Shown one piece after another: positions 8,230 through 16,315 of a stretch of 37,665 nucleotides of DNA. The notes below the pieces were generated by a model. It was not told where the DNA came from. It was given only the letters and a program-made list of their open reading frames with translations, and made no database searches. How positions within the stretch are numbered: position 1 is the first letter of the stretch; the number at the start of each line of letters is the position of its first letter. A program made the translations under genes and the position numbers. Origin of the DNA: Oxalobacter formigenes (lineage in GTDB: Bacteria > Pseudomonadota > Gammaproteobacteria > Burkholderiales > Burkholderiaceae_D); the NCBI GenBank assembly GCA_949290765.1, contig CASETG010000078.1, positions 1-37,665 of the forward strand. The letters are read 5' to 3'.

Positions 8230-9477
8230 ATGAGCATGTCTGCCAATACAACGACCGGGAAAGCCGATGAACCGGTAACGCGTCAGACTTTCGATGATGT
8301 GATGGTGCCCGTATTTGCGCCGGCGTCATTTATCCCTGTCAGAGCGACAGGGCTGGATTTGTGGGATCAGGACGGCAAACAGTATCTGGATTTGACGGGC
8401 GGTATTGCCGTACTGGGACTGGGGCATACGCCGCCCGAAATCGTCGACGCGCTGCTCGAACAGGCAAAAAATTTGTGGCATGTCAGCAATTACTATACGA
8501 ACGAGCCGGTGCTGAAACTGGCCAGAGCGCTGACGGAAGCCACGTTTGCGGAAAAAGTGTTTTTCTGCAATTCCGGTGGTGAAGCCAATGAGGCAGCTTT
8601 CAAGCTGGCTCGCAAATGGGCGCATGACCATTTCGGTCCTGGAAAGAGCAGGATTGTTTCCTGTTTCCATTCTTTCCATGGCCGGACGCTGTTTACGGTC
8701 AGCGTCGGCGGTCAGGAAAAATATACAAAGGGGTTCGAGCCGTTGCCGCAGCAGATCGATCACATTCCGTTTAACGATATCGAAGCCGCGAAAGCTGCGA
8801 TCGGAGACGATGTCTGTGCGGTCGTCGTCGAGCCGGTGCAGGGGGAAGGCGGTATCCTGCCTGCCGATCCGGCCTATCTGAAAGCCTTGCGCCAGTTGTG
8901 TGACGAAAAGAACGCCTTGCTGATTTTCGACGAAATCCAGTGCGGTATGGGAAGAACCGGTACGCTTTTCGCCTATATGGATTATGGTGTTGTTCCCGAT
9001 ATCATGACCTCGGCCAAGGCTCTGGGGAACGGTTTCCCGATTGCTGCGATGCTCACCACTTCCGAAATCGCCAAATCTTTCTCGGTCGGTGTGCATGGCA
9101 CGACATACGGCGGCAATCCACTGGGGGCCGCGGTCGCCTGCAAGGTACTGGAAATCATCAACAAGCCGGCTTTCCTCGCACGTGTCGTCGAAGCAGGGGA
9201 GAAACTGAGAGAAAGTCTTGAACGGATCGCCGCTGATTATCCTGACGTTTTCGCGGGAGTCAGGGGAAAAGGTCTGATGCTGGGGCTGGTCATGTCCGGC
9301 AAGTATCAGGGGCGTGCCGGTGAAATTACGCAGGCGGCACAGCAACAGGGATTATTGCTGCTGCTGGCCGGATACGATGTCATTCGGTTTGTTCCGGCGC
9401 TTGTCATATCGGACGAACATATCCGCCAGGGTGAAAAACTGTTGCGGCAGGCAATCGATGCCTGGCTGGGACGGTAA
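8230..9477 (+). CDS. argD: Acetylornithine aminotransferase-family PLP enzyme
   Basis: A 415-residue class III aminotransferase. Acetylornithine aminotransferase exchanges the amino group between N-acetylornithine and 2-oxoglutarate in arginine synthesis. Visible motifs are NSGGEANEAAFKLAR (114–128), FHSFHGRT (146–153), FDEIQCGMGRTG (233–244) and the PLP-lysine segment SAKALGNGFP with Lys263. GTTYGGNPL follows as in ArgD/AstC. The family also contains succinylornithine and 4-aminobutyrate transaminases, so the exact substrate is not proven; no ast or other arg gene is adjacent. GTGGAG lies before the ATG at 8230; ATG 8236 is also possible. Confidence 0.88.
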   Translation: MSMSANTTTGKADEPVTRQTFDDVMVPVFAPASFIPVRATGLDLWDQDGKQYLDLTGGIAVLGLGHTPPEIVDALLEQAKNLWHVSNYYTNEPVLKLARALTEATFAEKVFFCNSGGEANEAAFKLARKWAHDHFGPGKSRIVSCFHSFHGRTLFTVSVGGQEKYTKGFEPLPQQIDHIPFNDIEAAKAAIGDDVCAVVVEPVQGEGGILPADPAYLKALRQLCDEKNALLIFDEIQCGMGRTGTLFAYMDYGVVPDIMTSAKALGNGFPIAAMLTTSEIAKSFSVGVHGTTYGGNPLGAAVACKVLEIINKPAFLARVVEAGEKLRESLERIAADYPDVFAGVRGKGLMLGLVMSGKYQGRAGEITQAAQQQGLLLLLAGYDVIRFVPALVISDEHIRQGEKLLRQAIDAWLGR

Positions 9478-9490
9478 GGTGTCCATGATG

Positions 9491-9518
9491 AAAACGGCCC
9501 GTTGACGGGCCGTTTTTT
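9491..9518. terminator. Bidirectional terminator between argD and the HTH-like gene
   Basis: CGGCCCG (9495–9501) and CGGGCCG (9506–9512) form a GC-rich stem around TTGA, extended by AAAA on the left and six T on the right. It serves the two converging genes. Confidence 0.92.
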
Positions 9519-9535
9519 CTGACACTTTCGCACAG

Positions 9536-9880
9536 TCAGGATTTCGGAGCATCCTTGTCCACGACAGGCTTCGGCTTGAATTGCTTGTCGCTGATGCGGA
9601 ATTTCGCGCGACGGTCACCCATCAGACGTCGCAGCTCCTTGATGCTCAGTTCGCTGACTTCATGCATACGGATCAGCAAAGATGCGCCGACCGGCAAACG
9701 ATGATGACGGATTTTGCTGATGACTGGAGGAGCGACTTCCAGCGCACGGGACAATGCCGCGTCGTTTTTGAGATTCAGATGCTGGATAAGCGTATCCAGA
9801 AGACGATTCGGGTCATATATACGGTCTTCGAGCCGGTCTTCTGCGGGTTGCGTTTCAGGGCTGGGTTGTTTGTTCGTCAT
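9536..9880 (-). CDS. Small helix-turn-helix-like conserved protein
   Basis: A 114-residue protein of unknown function. Residues about 26–70 (LLDTLIQHLNLKNDAALSRAL, then PPVISKIRHHRLPVGASL) read as an XRE-like or YdaS-like helix-turn-helix, with an Ala/Ser-rich first helix and a K-I-R recognition helix. A basic block follows (ELRRLMGDRRAKFR), and the tail is Lys/Pro-rich. It looks like a conserved betaproteobacterial protein I recall without a name. The ATG at 9880 was chosen; a TTG two codons earlier is in frame. It stands alone, converging on argD and separated from mltB by about 220 bases. Confidence 0.8.
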   Translation of the reverse strand: MTNKQPSPETQPAEDRLEDRIYDPNRLLDTLIQHLNLKNDAALSRALEVAPPVISKIRHHRLPVGASLLIRMHEVSELSIKELRRLMGDRRAKFRISDKQFKPKPVVDKDAPKS

Positions 9881-10097
9881 CTTCAAGGATTCCGTGAGTC
9901 AAAATTCCATGCACAGACAGGATTAACGGCATATTACCTGAAAACAATGATTTTCAACTATTTTAAACGAGAAAGTTGTCCGGATATACGAAAAATACGA
10001 TGCCGCTGAAAAGACCGGTTTGCTTGAAAACAGGCCTTTTCAGAACGGGAATGTCCAGACGGCAGGAAACGGGAAACGGATAAGCGCGCGGATAAAT

Positions 10098-11210
10098 TTA
10101 TTCCCCGTTTCTGGCATCGGCGATTTCACGGGCGAGCAAAACGACCGACATGGCGTAGAAATAACTTCGGTTATAGTGCGTGATGGCGAAAAAATTGTCG
10201 GTGCCGATCCAGTAGTCGGCAGGTTCTGTACCGTTCGGCAAATCGATCAAACCGAACAGAAGATCATCCGGTACATCGCCGTCGGGGATGATGCAGCCGT
10301 TTTCAAGTCGAGAAATGGATAATGTGGCTGCCAGTCCCTGATCAAGCAGGGATGGCGGTATCGTGCAGTCAGGTCGCGTGTGTACGGGAAAGACGACCGG
10401 CAAGCCGTTTTTCCATCCGTGCCGGACGAGGAAGTGGGCGATACTGCCGATGGCGTCGACGGGCGAATTTTCCAGATCGATGATGCCGTCTCCGTCGAAA
10501 TCGACAGCGAACTGCCGAATGCTGCCGGGCATGAACTGCGGGTACCCGATGGCGCCGGCGTAGGAACCATACAGATTGGCCGGGTTTTTGCCGGTTTCTT
10601 TCGCAAACAGCAACAGATTTTCCAGTTCTTTTCTGAAGAAACGTTTTCTTGCTGCCTGATTGGGTGTTTCCGGATAGTCGAACGCCAGTGTCGACAGTGC
10701 GTCGATGATCCGGAAGTTGCCGGTATATCGACCGTATACCGATTCGATTCCGATGATGGCGACGATGATATCGGATGGGACACCATATGTTTTTGTCGCA
10801 CGGTCAAGCGCGTCTTCATACCGGTTCCAGAAGCGCACGCCGGCCGATATTCTTGCGGGATCGATGACGTTTTTGCGATAGTTTTGCCAGTTTTTCGCTT
10901 TCGGGTTACCAGATGGCGTGACCAGCCGGATGACCGTGGGGTTACTGTGAACCTGTTCGAAAAGGGTGGTCAGCCGAGTCTTGTCGAAAGAATATTTATC
11001 TGAAAATTCATCGACGAATTCGGCTTTCGCCGTTTCAAAAGAGATACCGGTACCGGATTGTGCCGTGACGGAAGATGGCGCGGATGCCGATGTCGCAGGA
11101 CGCGTGCCGGAATCGGGGGTGTCGGGAATATGCCGACAGCCTGTCAGTGAAAACAACAGGATGGAGAACAGAAAAAATCCGCGTTTTGTCATCCGGCAGA
11201 TGCTGATCAT
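10098..11210 (-). CDS. mltB: Membrane-bound lytic murein transglycosylase B
   Basis: A 370-residue outer-membrane lipoprotein that cleaves peptidoglycan to 1,6-anhydromuropeptides. The signal peptide ends in lipobox LTGC with Cys25. The catalytic Glu156 lies in IIGIESVYGR, and the substrate-groove segment AGAIGYPQFMPGS and calcium-loop-like DFDGDGIIDL follow in the MltB order. A low-complexity Ser/Thr/Ala linker (about 31–55) connects lipid anchor and catalytic domain. The ATG at 11210 has AAAGGG upstream and gives a proper signal peptide; the frame remains open further upstream. Confidence 0.93.
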   Translation of the reverse strand: MISICRMTKRGFFLFSILLFSLTGCRHIPDTPDSGTRPATSASAPSSVTAQSGTGISFETAKAEFVDEFSDKYSFDKTRLTTLFEQVHSNPTVIRLVTPSGNPKAKNWQNYRKNVIDPARISAGVRFWNRYEDALDRATKTYGVPSDIIVAIIGIESVYGRYTGNFRIIDALSTLAFDYPETPNQAARKRFFRKELENLLLFAKETGKNPANLYGSYAGAIGYPQFMPGSIRQFAVDFDGDGIIDLENSPVDAIGSIAHFLVRHGWKNGLPVVFPVHTRPDCTIPPSLLDQGLAATLSISRLENGCIIPDGDVPDDLLFGLIDLPNGTEPADYWIGTDNFFAITHYNRSYFYAMSVVLLAREIADARNGE

Positions 11211-11528
11211 GAATATGCCCTTTCGACGGTTTTTTAAAGTGATTGGCAGAGTATAGCAATGGATGGTGCGAAAAGAACCGGAATGCGCCAAACCCGGGAG
11301 AAAACGGCATGATTGTGCCTGCCAGTCGTGACGTCTGTCGCATCAGGAAAAACCGAGGGCGGCTCGGATTGAAAAACGGCGGCAAATCGGTGGTTCGATA
11401 CATCGCCAAGAAGCGGGGAATGCCGTATCATCTTTTCTGGGACGGATTATGGGATTCCACGGTGTCTGTCGCCGTGCGGTTTGTCGTCCACGCGAGGCGA
11501 AAGAACTCATTCTGAAAGATTTTTGATT
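11211..11528. other. Divergent intergenic region between mltB and the deacetylase gene
   Basis: This 318-base region contains a likely mltB −10 box at 11250–11255 on the minus strand. Short open frames exist on both strands but lack protein character. No RNA gene or repeat is apparent. Confidence 0.55.
11250..11255 (-). promoter_or_regulatory. Candidate −10 box of mltB
   Basis: Read on the minus strand this is TATACT, 39 bases before the mltB ATG. The matching −35 region is poor, so the call is tentative. Confidence 0.4.
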
Positions 11529-12455
11529 ATGACTACTGCCGTTTATTTTCATCCCGTGTGCCAGTTGCATGAAATGGGCGGGCATCATCCGGAATCACCG
11601 GCGCGTATGAGAACCATGCTCAAGGCATTCAGGGACAGCGGGCTGGACCGTGTCTTGCAATATCGTTTGTCGCCGGAAGCCACGGAACAGGATATTCGTC
11701 GTGTGCATACCCAGGATATGATCAACAAGGCCAAGAACAATATTCCGCCACTGGGTGACTATTATCCACTGGATGAAACGCCATTGAACCACTACAGCTG
11801 GAAGGCGGCCTTGCGGACGACCGGCGCGGCTGTCGCTGCGACCGATGCCGTTCTGGCGGGTGAAATCAGCAATGCCTTTTGCATCCAGCGTCCGATCGGC
11901 CATCATTCGACCATCGGCGAAGCGATGGGCTTTTGTGTGTTCAACAGCCTGGCGGTCGCCGCCATGCGCGCAGTCAAGGTGCACAAACTGAACCGGGTCG
12001 CCATAGTCGATATCGATGTACATCACGGTAACGGGACGGAAGATGTGTTCGCCTATGAGCCCGATGTCATGATGGTCAGCTATTACCAGCAGTATCTGTA
12101 TCCGTTTTGCGGCAATGAAAAAGAACGCGCCCACATGGTCAACGTACCCGTTCCGCCCGGAACGGGAGGGGATGTGATACGGCAGGTCGTTACCGAAAAA
12201 TGGTTGCCGGCGTTGCACCGGCACAAGCCCGAGATGATTTTCATCTCGTCCGGGTTCGACGCGCATCGCGACGATAAGCTGGGCGATATGAATCTGGTCG
12301 AGGACGATTATGCATGGATTACCCGTCAGGTGATGGCGATTGCAGACGAGTATGCGCAGGGTCGCATCGTCAGTCTTTCCGAAGGCGGTTATAACCTCGA
12401 TGCGCTGGCAGGCAGTGTCGTGGCGCATGTGAAAGCGCTTGCGAAAGTGGAGTAG
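11529..12455 (+). CDS. Histone deacetylase/acetylpolyamine amidohydrolase family protein
   Basis: A 308-residue zinc hydrolase. The arginase-deacetylase fold is visible through HHPESPARM (19–27), RPIGHHS with the His125–His126 charge-relay pair, DIDVHHGNGT with zinc ligands Asp163 and His165, GFDAH with zinc ligand Asp244, and SEGGYNL with the catalytic Tyr289. All active-site residues are present. Bacterial members remove acetyl groups from small amines or proteins; the substrate here is unknown. It lies 11 bases upstream of the GTPase gene ylqF and is probably cotranscribed. The start at 11529 follows a GAAAGA stretch. Confidence 0.93.
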   Translation: MTTAVYFHPVCQLHEMGGHHPESPARMRTMLKAFRDSGLDRVLQYRLSPEATEQDIRRVHTQDMINKAKNNIPPLGDYYPLDETPLNHYSWKAALRTTGAAVAATDAVLAGEISNAFCIQRPIGHHSTIGEAMGFCVFNSLAVAAMRAVKVHKLNRVAIVDIDVHHGNGTEDVFAYEPDVMMVSYYQQYLYPFCGNEKERAHMVNVPVPPGTGGDVIRQVVTEKWLPALHRHKPEMIFISSGFDAHRDDKLGDMNLVEDDYAWITRQVMAIADEYAQGRIVSLSEGGYNLDALAGSVVAHVKALAKVE

Positions 12456-12466
12456 GTTCGGGAAAT

Positions 12467-13360
12467 ATGGCTATCCAGTGGTTTCCGGGGCACATGAATG
12501 CCGCACGCCGGAAAGCGGCAGAGACAATGGAAATGACCGATCTGGTCATCGAGGTGCTGGACGCCCGTTTGCCTGCGGCCAGCAGCAATCCCATGGTCGA
12601 AGAATTGCGACGGCATCGCCAGCGACCGGTACTGAAAATCCTGAACAAGAGCGATCTGGCCGATCCGGCAGTCACGCGTGCATGGCTGGATGACTTCAAT
12701 GCGCGGCCCGGCGTCCATGCGGTTGCGATTTCGTGCAAGAATCCTTCGGATGTCGCGCGGATTCCGTCGTTATGCCAGAAACTGGTTCCGCACCGGAGTG
12801 GACCGGGAAAACCGGTCAGAATCATGATTATGGGTATTCCCAATGTCGGGAAATCGACCTTGATGAATATGCTGCTCAAACGGCGTGTCGCGGCGGTCGG
12901 TGATGAACCGGCTGTGACCAAAAGCCAGCAACGGTTGTATCTGAACAAGAATATGGTGTTGACCGATACGCCGGGCATGTTGTGGCCGAAAATCGTTTAT
13001 CCCGATGACGGTTATATGCTGGCGGCCAGTCATGCGGTCGGTGTGAATGCGTTGATCGAGGAAGAAGTGGCGGCCTTTCTGGGAGATGTGTTGCTGGCGC
13101 GTTACCCGGAGTATCTGGCGGCGCGGTACAAGATGCCTGTCGAAGGTCTCGACGGTATCGGGCTGACGGAAATGATCGCCCGCAAACGCGGACTCAAAAT
13201 CAGGGGCGGGGAACCGGATATCGAAAAAGGGGCGCATACCCTCTTGCTGGATTATCGCAGTGGCGCCATCGGCCGCGTCAGTCTCGAAACGCCGGAAAGC
13301 CGTCGTGCCATGCTGGAATCGTTTGATCGGGAAAATCAGAAAACCGACAAGAATGAATGA
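12467..13360 (+). CDS. ylqF: Ribosome biogenesis GTPase YlqF/RbgA
   Basis: A 297-residue circularly permuted GTPase that acts in late assembly of the 50S subunit. The permuted order is visible: G4 NKSD (60–63) precedes G1 GIPNVGKS (123–130) and G3 DTPG (167–170). The N-terminus MAIQWFPGHMNAARR is the family hallmark, and the C-terminal helical domain follows. The ATG is preceded by GGGAAAT. It follows the deacetylase gene closely and leads into an unknown gene after 52 bases. Confidence 0.95.
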   Translation: MAIQWFPGHMNAARRKAAETMEMTDLVIEVLDARLPAASSNPMVEELRRHRQRPVLKILNKSDLADPAVTRAWLDDFNARPGVHAVAISCKNPSDVARIPSLCQKLVPHRSGPGKPVRIMIMGIPNVGKSTLMNMLLKRRVAAVGDEPAVTKSQQRLYLNKNMVLTDTPGMLWPKIVYPDDGYMLAASHAVGVNALIEEEVAAFLGDVLLARYPEYLAARYKMPVEGLDGIGLTEMIARKRGLKIRGGEPDIEKGAHTLLLDYRSGAIGRVSLETPESRRAMLESFDRENQKTDKNE

Positions 13361-13399
13361 CCGGAACTTCCGGTTGCAGGGTTGAGCCTGTTTCCGATT

Positions 13400-13405
13400 T
13401 ATAAT
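13400..13405 (+). promoter_or_regulatory. Perfect −10 box almost touching the start codon
   Basis: TATAAT is located 7 bases before the ATG at 13413 and overlaps the alternative ATG at 13404. If active, transcription would begin at or near the ATG, giving a leaderless message. No convincing −35 box is seen at normal spacing, so this may be chance. Confidence 0.35.
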
Positions 13406-13412
13406 GCACTAC

Positions 13413-14141
13413 ATGAAACCAATTGCTCCGGGAACCGTTATTTTTCATCGCTATCGCGGGTATGGCGTGTTGACGGCCGTCAATTTGCTGACAGGCTGGG
13501 TATCGGCACGTTTCGGCAACGAGCAACGTTGCCTTGACCTGAATCTTTCCACGGATGAGGTGCAACATGCCGATGGCGAGCCGATTCTGTTCAGACTCGC
13601 CGCGCCGGATCGTATGCCGCATGCGCGGCTGATGGATATGGTCAGGAAACTGCACAGTGCCGGTTACCAGCGTCTGTATCTGCATTCATGGCCACGTGAA
13701 TCGGGTTTGCATTGGCGCTGGCATCTTTTCACGGGATGCCGCAACTGGTTCCAGCGTCCCTGGCGGGAAGGCTGGTATGGTTCGGGGGCGGATTATATTT
13801 TCAATCCGGTGATGGGGTGGGGCGATGCACCCGGTGCAACGACAGATGAACTGATCGACGCGCTGTCGCGATTCGATCCGGAAGGATTGGCTCAGGCGCT
13901 GGGCGAGGACGAAGAGCATACGCTCTGGTTCAACCGGGTATGCAAGGCGTTGTTGCCGGGATATATGTACAGCCTCGAGAAGCGACTGAATCCGGATGGC
14001 TCGTTTTCGGATGTGTTGCCGGTTTATCCTGTCCGGCAGGGTTTGCCACCTTATGACGGTCCGTCTCTGCCCTGTCCGCCAGGCTGGAACAAAAAGTATC
14101 GTACCGATCCCGTTGTGCGGGATTATTTCTGCTGTTTCTGA
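13413..14141 (+). CDS. Conserved hypothetical protein with CarD/SH3-like N-terminus
   Basis: A 242-residue soluble protein that I cannot assign. The first 45 residues (PGTVIFHRYRGYGVLTAV… WVSARFGNEQRCLDL) have the G-x-x-V-x-H-x-x-x-G-x-G-V pattern of small β-barrel domains such as CarD/TRCF. The middle is rich in Trp and aromatic residues (HWRWHLFTGCRNWFQRPWREGWYGSGADY), and a Pro-rich tail ends in DYFCCF. No signal peptide or membrane segment is seen. It sits between ylqF and the asparaginase-domain gene, 11 bases from the latter. No Shine–Dalgarno precedes ATG 13413 or the alternative ATG 13404. It resembles a hypothetical protein I recall from Oxalobacteraceae. Confidence 0.82.
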   Translation: MKPIAPGTVIFHRYRGYGVLTAVNLLTGWVSARFGNEQRCLDLNLSTDEVQHADGEPILFRLAAPDRMPHARLMDMVRKLHSAGYQRLYLHSWPRESGLHWRWHLFTGCRNWFQRPWREGWYGSGADYIFNPVMGWGDAPGATTDELIDALSRFDPEGLAQALGEDEEHTLWFNRVCKALLPGYMYSLEKRLNPDGSFSDVLPVYPVRQGLPPYDGPSLPCPPGWNKKYRTDPVVRDYFCCF

Positions 14142-14152
14142 CGAGGTGCAAA

Positions 14153-14638
14153 ATGGCGCTGCATATCATCGCGACTGGCGGAACGTTTGAAAAACATTAC
14201 GATGAAATCAGCGGCACGCTGGTTTTCGGCGACAGCCATATTCCGGCGATCGTCAGGCGCGCCCGTTTCGCGGCGCCCTATACTTTCGAGACGGTATGCA
14301 TGCTGGATTCGCTGGATATGCAGGATGCCGACCGGCTGAATATTCTCAAGGCCTGTTCGTCGGTGACTGCCGAAAGCATCCTGATCGTGCACGGTACCGA
14401 TACGATGAGGGAAACGGCTGCCGTCCTGGGAGAAGCGTCACTTGGCAAGACGATTGTCCTGACCGGTGCGATGATACCGTACGAGTTCGAGAACTCGGAC
14501 GCATTGTTCAATTTCGGTTTTGCGGCGAGTGCCGCGCAGCTGTTGCCACACGGTGTATATGTGGCGATGAACGGCCTGATTTTCGACTGGCGGCATGTCC
14601 GGAAAAATCGTCAGGAAGGTCGTTTTGAAGCGGTTTGA
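14153..14638 (+). CDS. Stand-alone asparaginase N-terminal domain protein
   Basis: A 161-residue protein covering only the N-terminal domain of L-asparaginases, which are normally about 330 residues. It retains TGGTF with the nucleophilic Thr11, HGTDTMRET with Thr82–Asp83, LTGAM (103–107) and DWRHVRK whose Lys151 aligns with catalytic Lys162 of E. coli AnsB. The C-terminal domain, which in the classical enzymes helps build the active site across a dimer, is absent, and the frame ends cleanly with a stop. GAGGTG precedes the ATG. Short versions of this kind appear in other betaproteobacteria (recalled), so this is not a fresh truncation. Whether it hydrolyses asparagine is open. Confidence 0.85.
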   Translation: MALHIIATGGTFEKHYDEISGTLVFGDSHIPAIVRRARFAAPYTFETVCMLDSLDMQDADRLNILKACSSVTAESILIVHGTDTMRETAAVLGEASLGKTIVLTGAMIPYEFENSDALFNFGFAASAAQLLPHGVYVAMNGLIFDWRHVRKNRQEGRFEAV

Positions 14639-14677
14639 AATGGATTTGACAACAATAGATTTTTGGATTGGTTTGCA

Positions 14678-16036
14678 ATGAATATCGTTATTCTGGCTGC
14701 CGGCATGGGCAAACGCATGCACTCGTCGCTTCCCAAGGTCTTGCATAATCTGGCAGGAAAATCCATGCTGGAACATGTCATTACGACGGCAAGAGCGCTG
14801 AATCCCGAAAAACTCGTGGTCGTGTGCGGGCACGGCGGTGAAATGGTGCGCCAGAAAGTCGCCGCATCCGATCTGGTCTGTGTGACACAGCAGCCGCAGC
14901 TTGGAACGGGGCACGCGGTCATGCAGGCAGTGCCGGAACTGGACGAAAACGTGCCGACGCTGGTTCTGTACGGCGATGTGCCGCTGATAGGCGGGGCGTC
15001 GCTGGCGCGTCTGGCCGAAGTGGCAGGCAATGACAAACTGGGTATTCTGACGGTCGAGATGGATGATCCGACGGGATATGGACGGATTATCCGCGAACAG
15101 GGAAAAATACGACGTATCGTCGAGCAAAAGGACGGCAATGCGGAGGAACTGGCGGTACGGGAAATCAATACCGGTATTATGGTTCTGCCGACGGTTTCGC
15201 TCAAACGCTGGCTTGCCGCGTTGACCAATGACAATGCACAGGGTGAATATTATCTGACCGATGTCGTCGCGAAGGCCGTTGCCGAAAATATCGACATTGT
15301 CTCGGTTCAACCCGGCCAGTTCTGGGAAACGCTTGGCGTCAACAGCAAGAGCCAGTTGGCCGCCCTTGAACGGATTTACCAGCAAAATGCGGCGGCGGCG
15401 TTGCTTGAGAGCGGCGTCGGTCTGGCCGATCCGGCGCGTATCGACGTTCGTGGTTCCCTGCGTTGCGGTCGTGACGTCTTCATCGATGTCAACTGTGTTT
15501 TCGAGGGAGATGTCGTGTTGGCGGACGGTGTGTCGGTCGGGGCGAATTGCGTGATCAGAAACTGTCAGGTGGGAGAAAATGCGGAAATCCGTCCGTTCTG
15601 TCATCTGGATGGCGCGACTGTCGGTGCGGGTTCGCTGATCGGTCCTTATGCCCGTTTGCGTCCGGGAGCCGATTTGGGAGAAGAAGTGCATATCGGCAAT
15701 TTCGTCGAAGTCAAAAACAGCCGTATCGCGGCGCAGAGCAAGGCAAATCATTTGGCCTATGTCGGCGATTCCACCGTCGGCAGCAGGGTCAATATCGGGG
15801 CCGGCGCGATTACCTGCAATTACGATGGAGCCAACAAGCACCGCACGGTTATCGAGGATGATGCCTTTATCGGAACGAATTGCGAACTGGTCGCACCGGT
15901 CAAGGTCGGCAGCGGTGCGACGATCGGTGCGGGCACTACGTTGACCAAGGATGTGCCCGCCGGATCGCTGACGGTATCCAGAACACGGCAAACCACGATA
16001 AATGACTGGAAAAGGCCGGTAAAATCCAAAAAATGA
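14678..16036 (+). CDS. glmU: Bifunctional UDP-N-acetylglucosamine pyrophosphorylase / glucosamine-1-phosphate N-acetyltransferase
   Basis: A 452-residue enzyme making UDP-GlcNAc for peptidoglycan and lipopolysaccharide. The N-terminal uridyltransferase domain has LAAGMGKRM (6–14), the SLPKVLH lysine and LYGDVPL; the C-terminal half is a left-handed β-helix of hexapeptide repeats with the acetyltransferase segment [12 protein letters not shown] and [11 protein letters not shown]. Full length and intact. The ATG at 14678 gives the usual MNIVILAAG start; a TTG five codons upstream is less likely. The Shine–Dalgarno is weak. It follows the asparaginase-domain gene by 39 bases. Confidence 0.97.
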   Translation: MNIVILAAGMGKRMHSSLPKVLHNLAGKSMLEHVITTARALNPEKLVVVCGHGGEMVRQKVAASDLVCVTQQPQLGTGHAVMQAVPELDENVPTLVLYGDVPLIGGASLARLAEVAGNDKLGILTVEMDDPTGYGRIIREQGKIRRIVEQKDGNAEELAVREINTGIMVLPTVSLKRWLAALTNDNAQGEYYLTDVVAKAVAENIDIVSVQPGQFWETLGVNSKSQLAALERIYQQNAAAALLESGVGLADPARIDVRGSLRCGRDVFIDVNCVFEGDVVLADGVSVGANCVIRNCQVGENAEIRPFCHLDGATVGAGSLIGPYARLRPGADLGEEVHIGNFVEVKNSRIAAQSKANHLAYVGDSTVGSRVNIGAGAITCNYDGANKHRTVIEDDAFIGTNCELVAPVKVGSGATIGAGTTLTKDVPAGSLTVSRTRQTTINDWKRPVKSKK

Positions 16037-16115
16037 CGCCTTTTTCCGTAAAAATTGACGGATCGCAGTTTTTTGAAAATTGGTGCGGACAAAGTGACTA
16101 AATCGTCATGATTCC

Positions 16116-16124
16116 TGCTATATT
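16116..16124 (+). promoter_or_regulatory. Extended −10 promoter candidate for xfp
   Basis: TGCTATATT matches the extended −10 form (TGn plus TATAAT-like). A −35 match is poor, as extended −10 promoters allow. Predicted start is near 16131, just before the hairpin at 16133–16159. Confidence 0.5.
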
Positions 16125-16132
16125 GTCAAAAG

Positions 16133-16305
16133 AACCGTCTTTGCAAGACAAAGACGGTTTCCCTCTGTTGAAATGAAGTTTTGCCGTACTGATCCAGTAT
16201 CGGTATTTCTGTTTCGGTGCGGTTGTCGTTCACTCACCATTGCCTGAATCATCGGAATTTGGAGCCTGCCGTGTTCGGCAAAATCCGGATACCAAAAAAC
16301 AGAAA
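16133..16305 (+). promoter_or_regulatory. Structured leader upstream of phosphoketolase
   Basis: Three structures are visible. AACCGTCTTT (16133–16142) pairs with AAAGACGGTT (16150–16159); it could also help end glmU transcripts, but its T-run is short. TGCCG–CGGCA forms a small hairpin near 16267–16280. TTTCTGTTT (16206–16214) is exactly complementary to AAACAGAAA (16297–16305), which abuts the Shine–Dalgarno AAGGA. GGTAT (16202–16206) can instead pair with ATACC (16289–16293), and the two pairings cross, so they compete or form a pseudoknot. It matches no riboswitch class I recognise. Confidence 0.4.
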
Positions 16306-16315
16306 GGAAATGAAT

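Noticed and set aside
14153..14638. Asparaginase gene as a broken pseudogene
   Set aside because: The start, Shine–Dalgarno, catalytic residues and stop are all in place, no remains of the second domain follow, and similar short forms are recalled from relatives.
14646..14651. Perfect TTGACA upstream of glmU
   Set aside because: No −10 box at 15–19 base spacing, so not called as a promoter.
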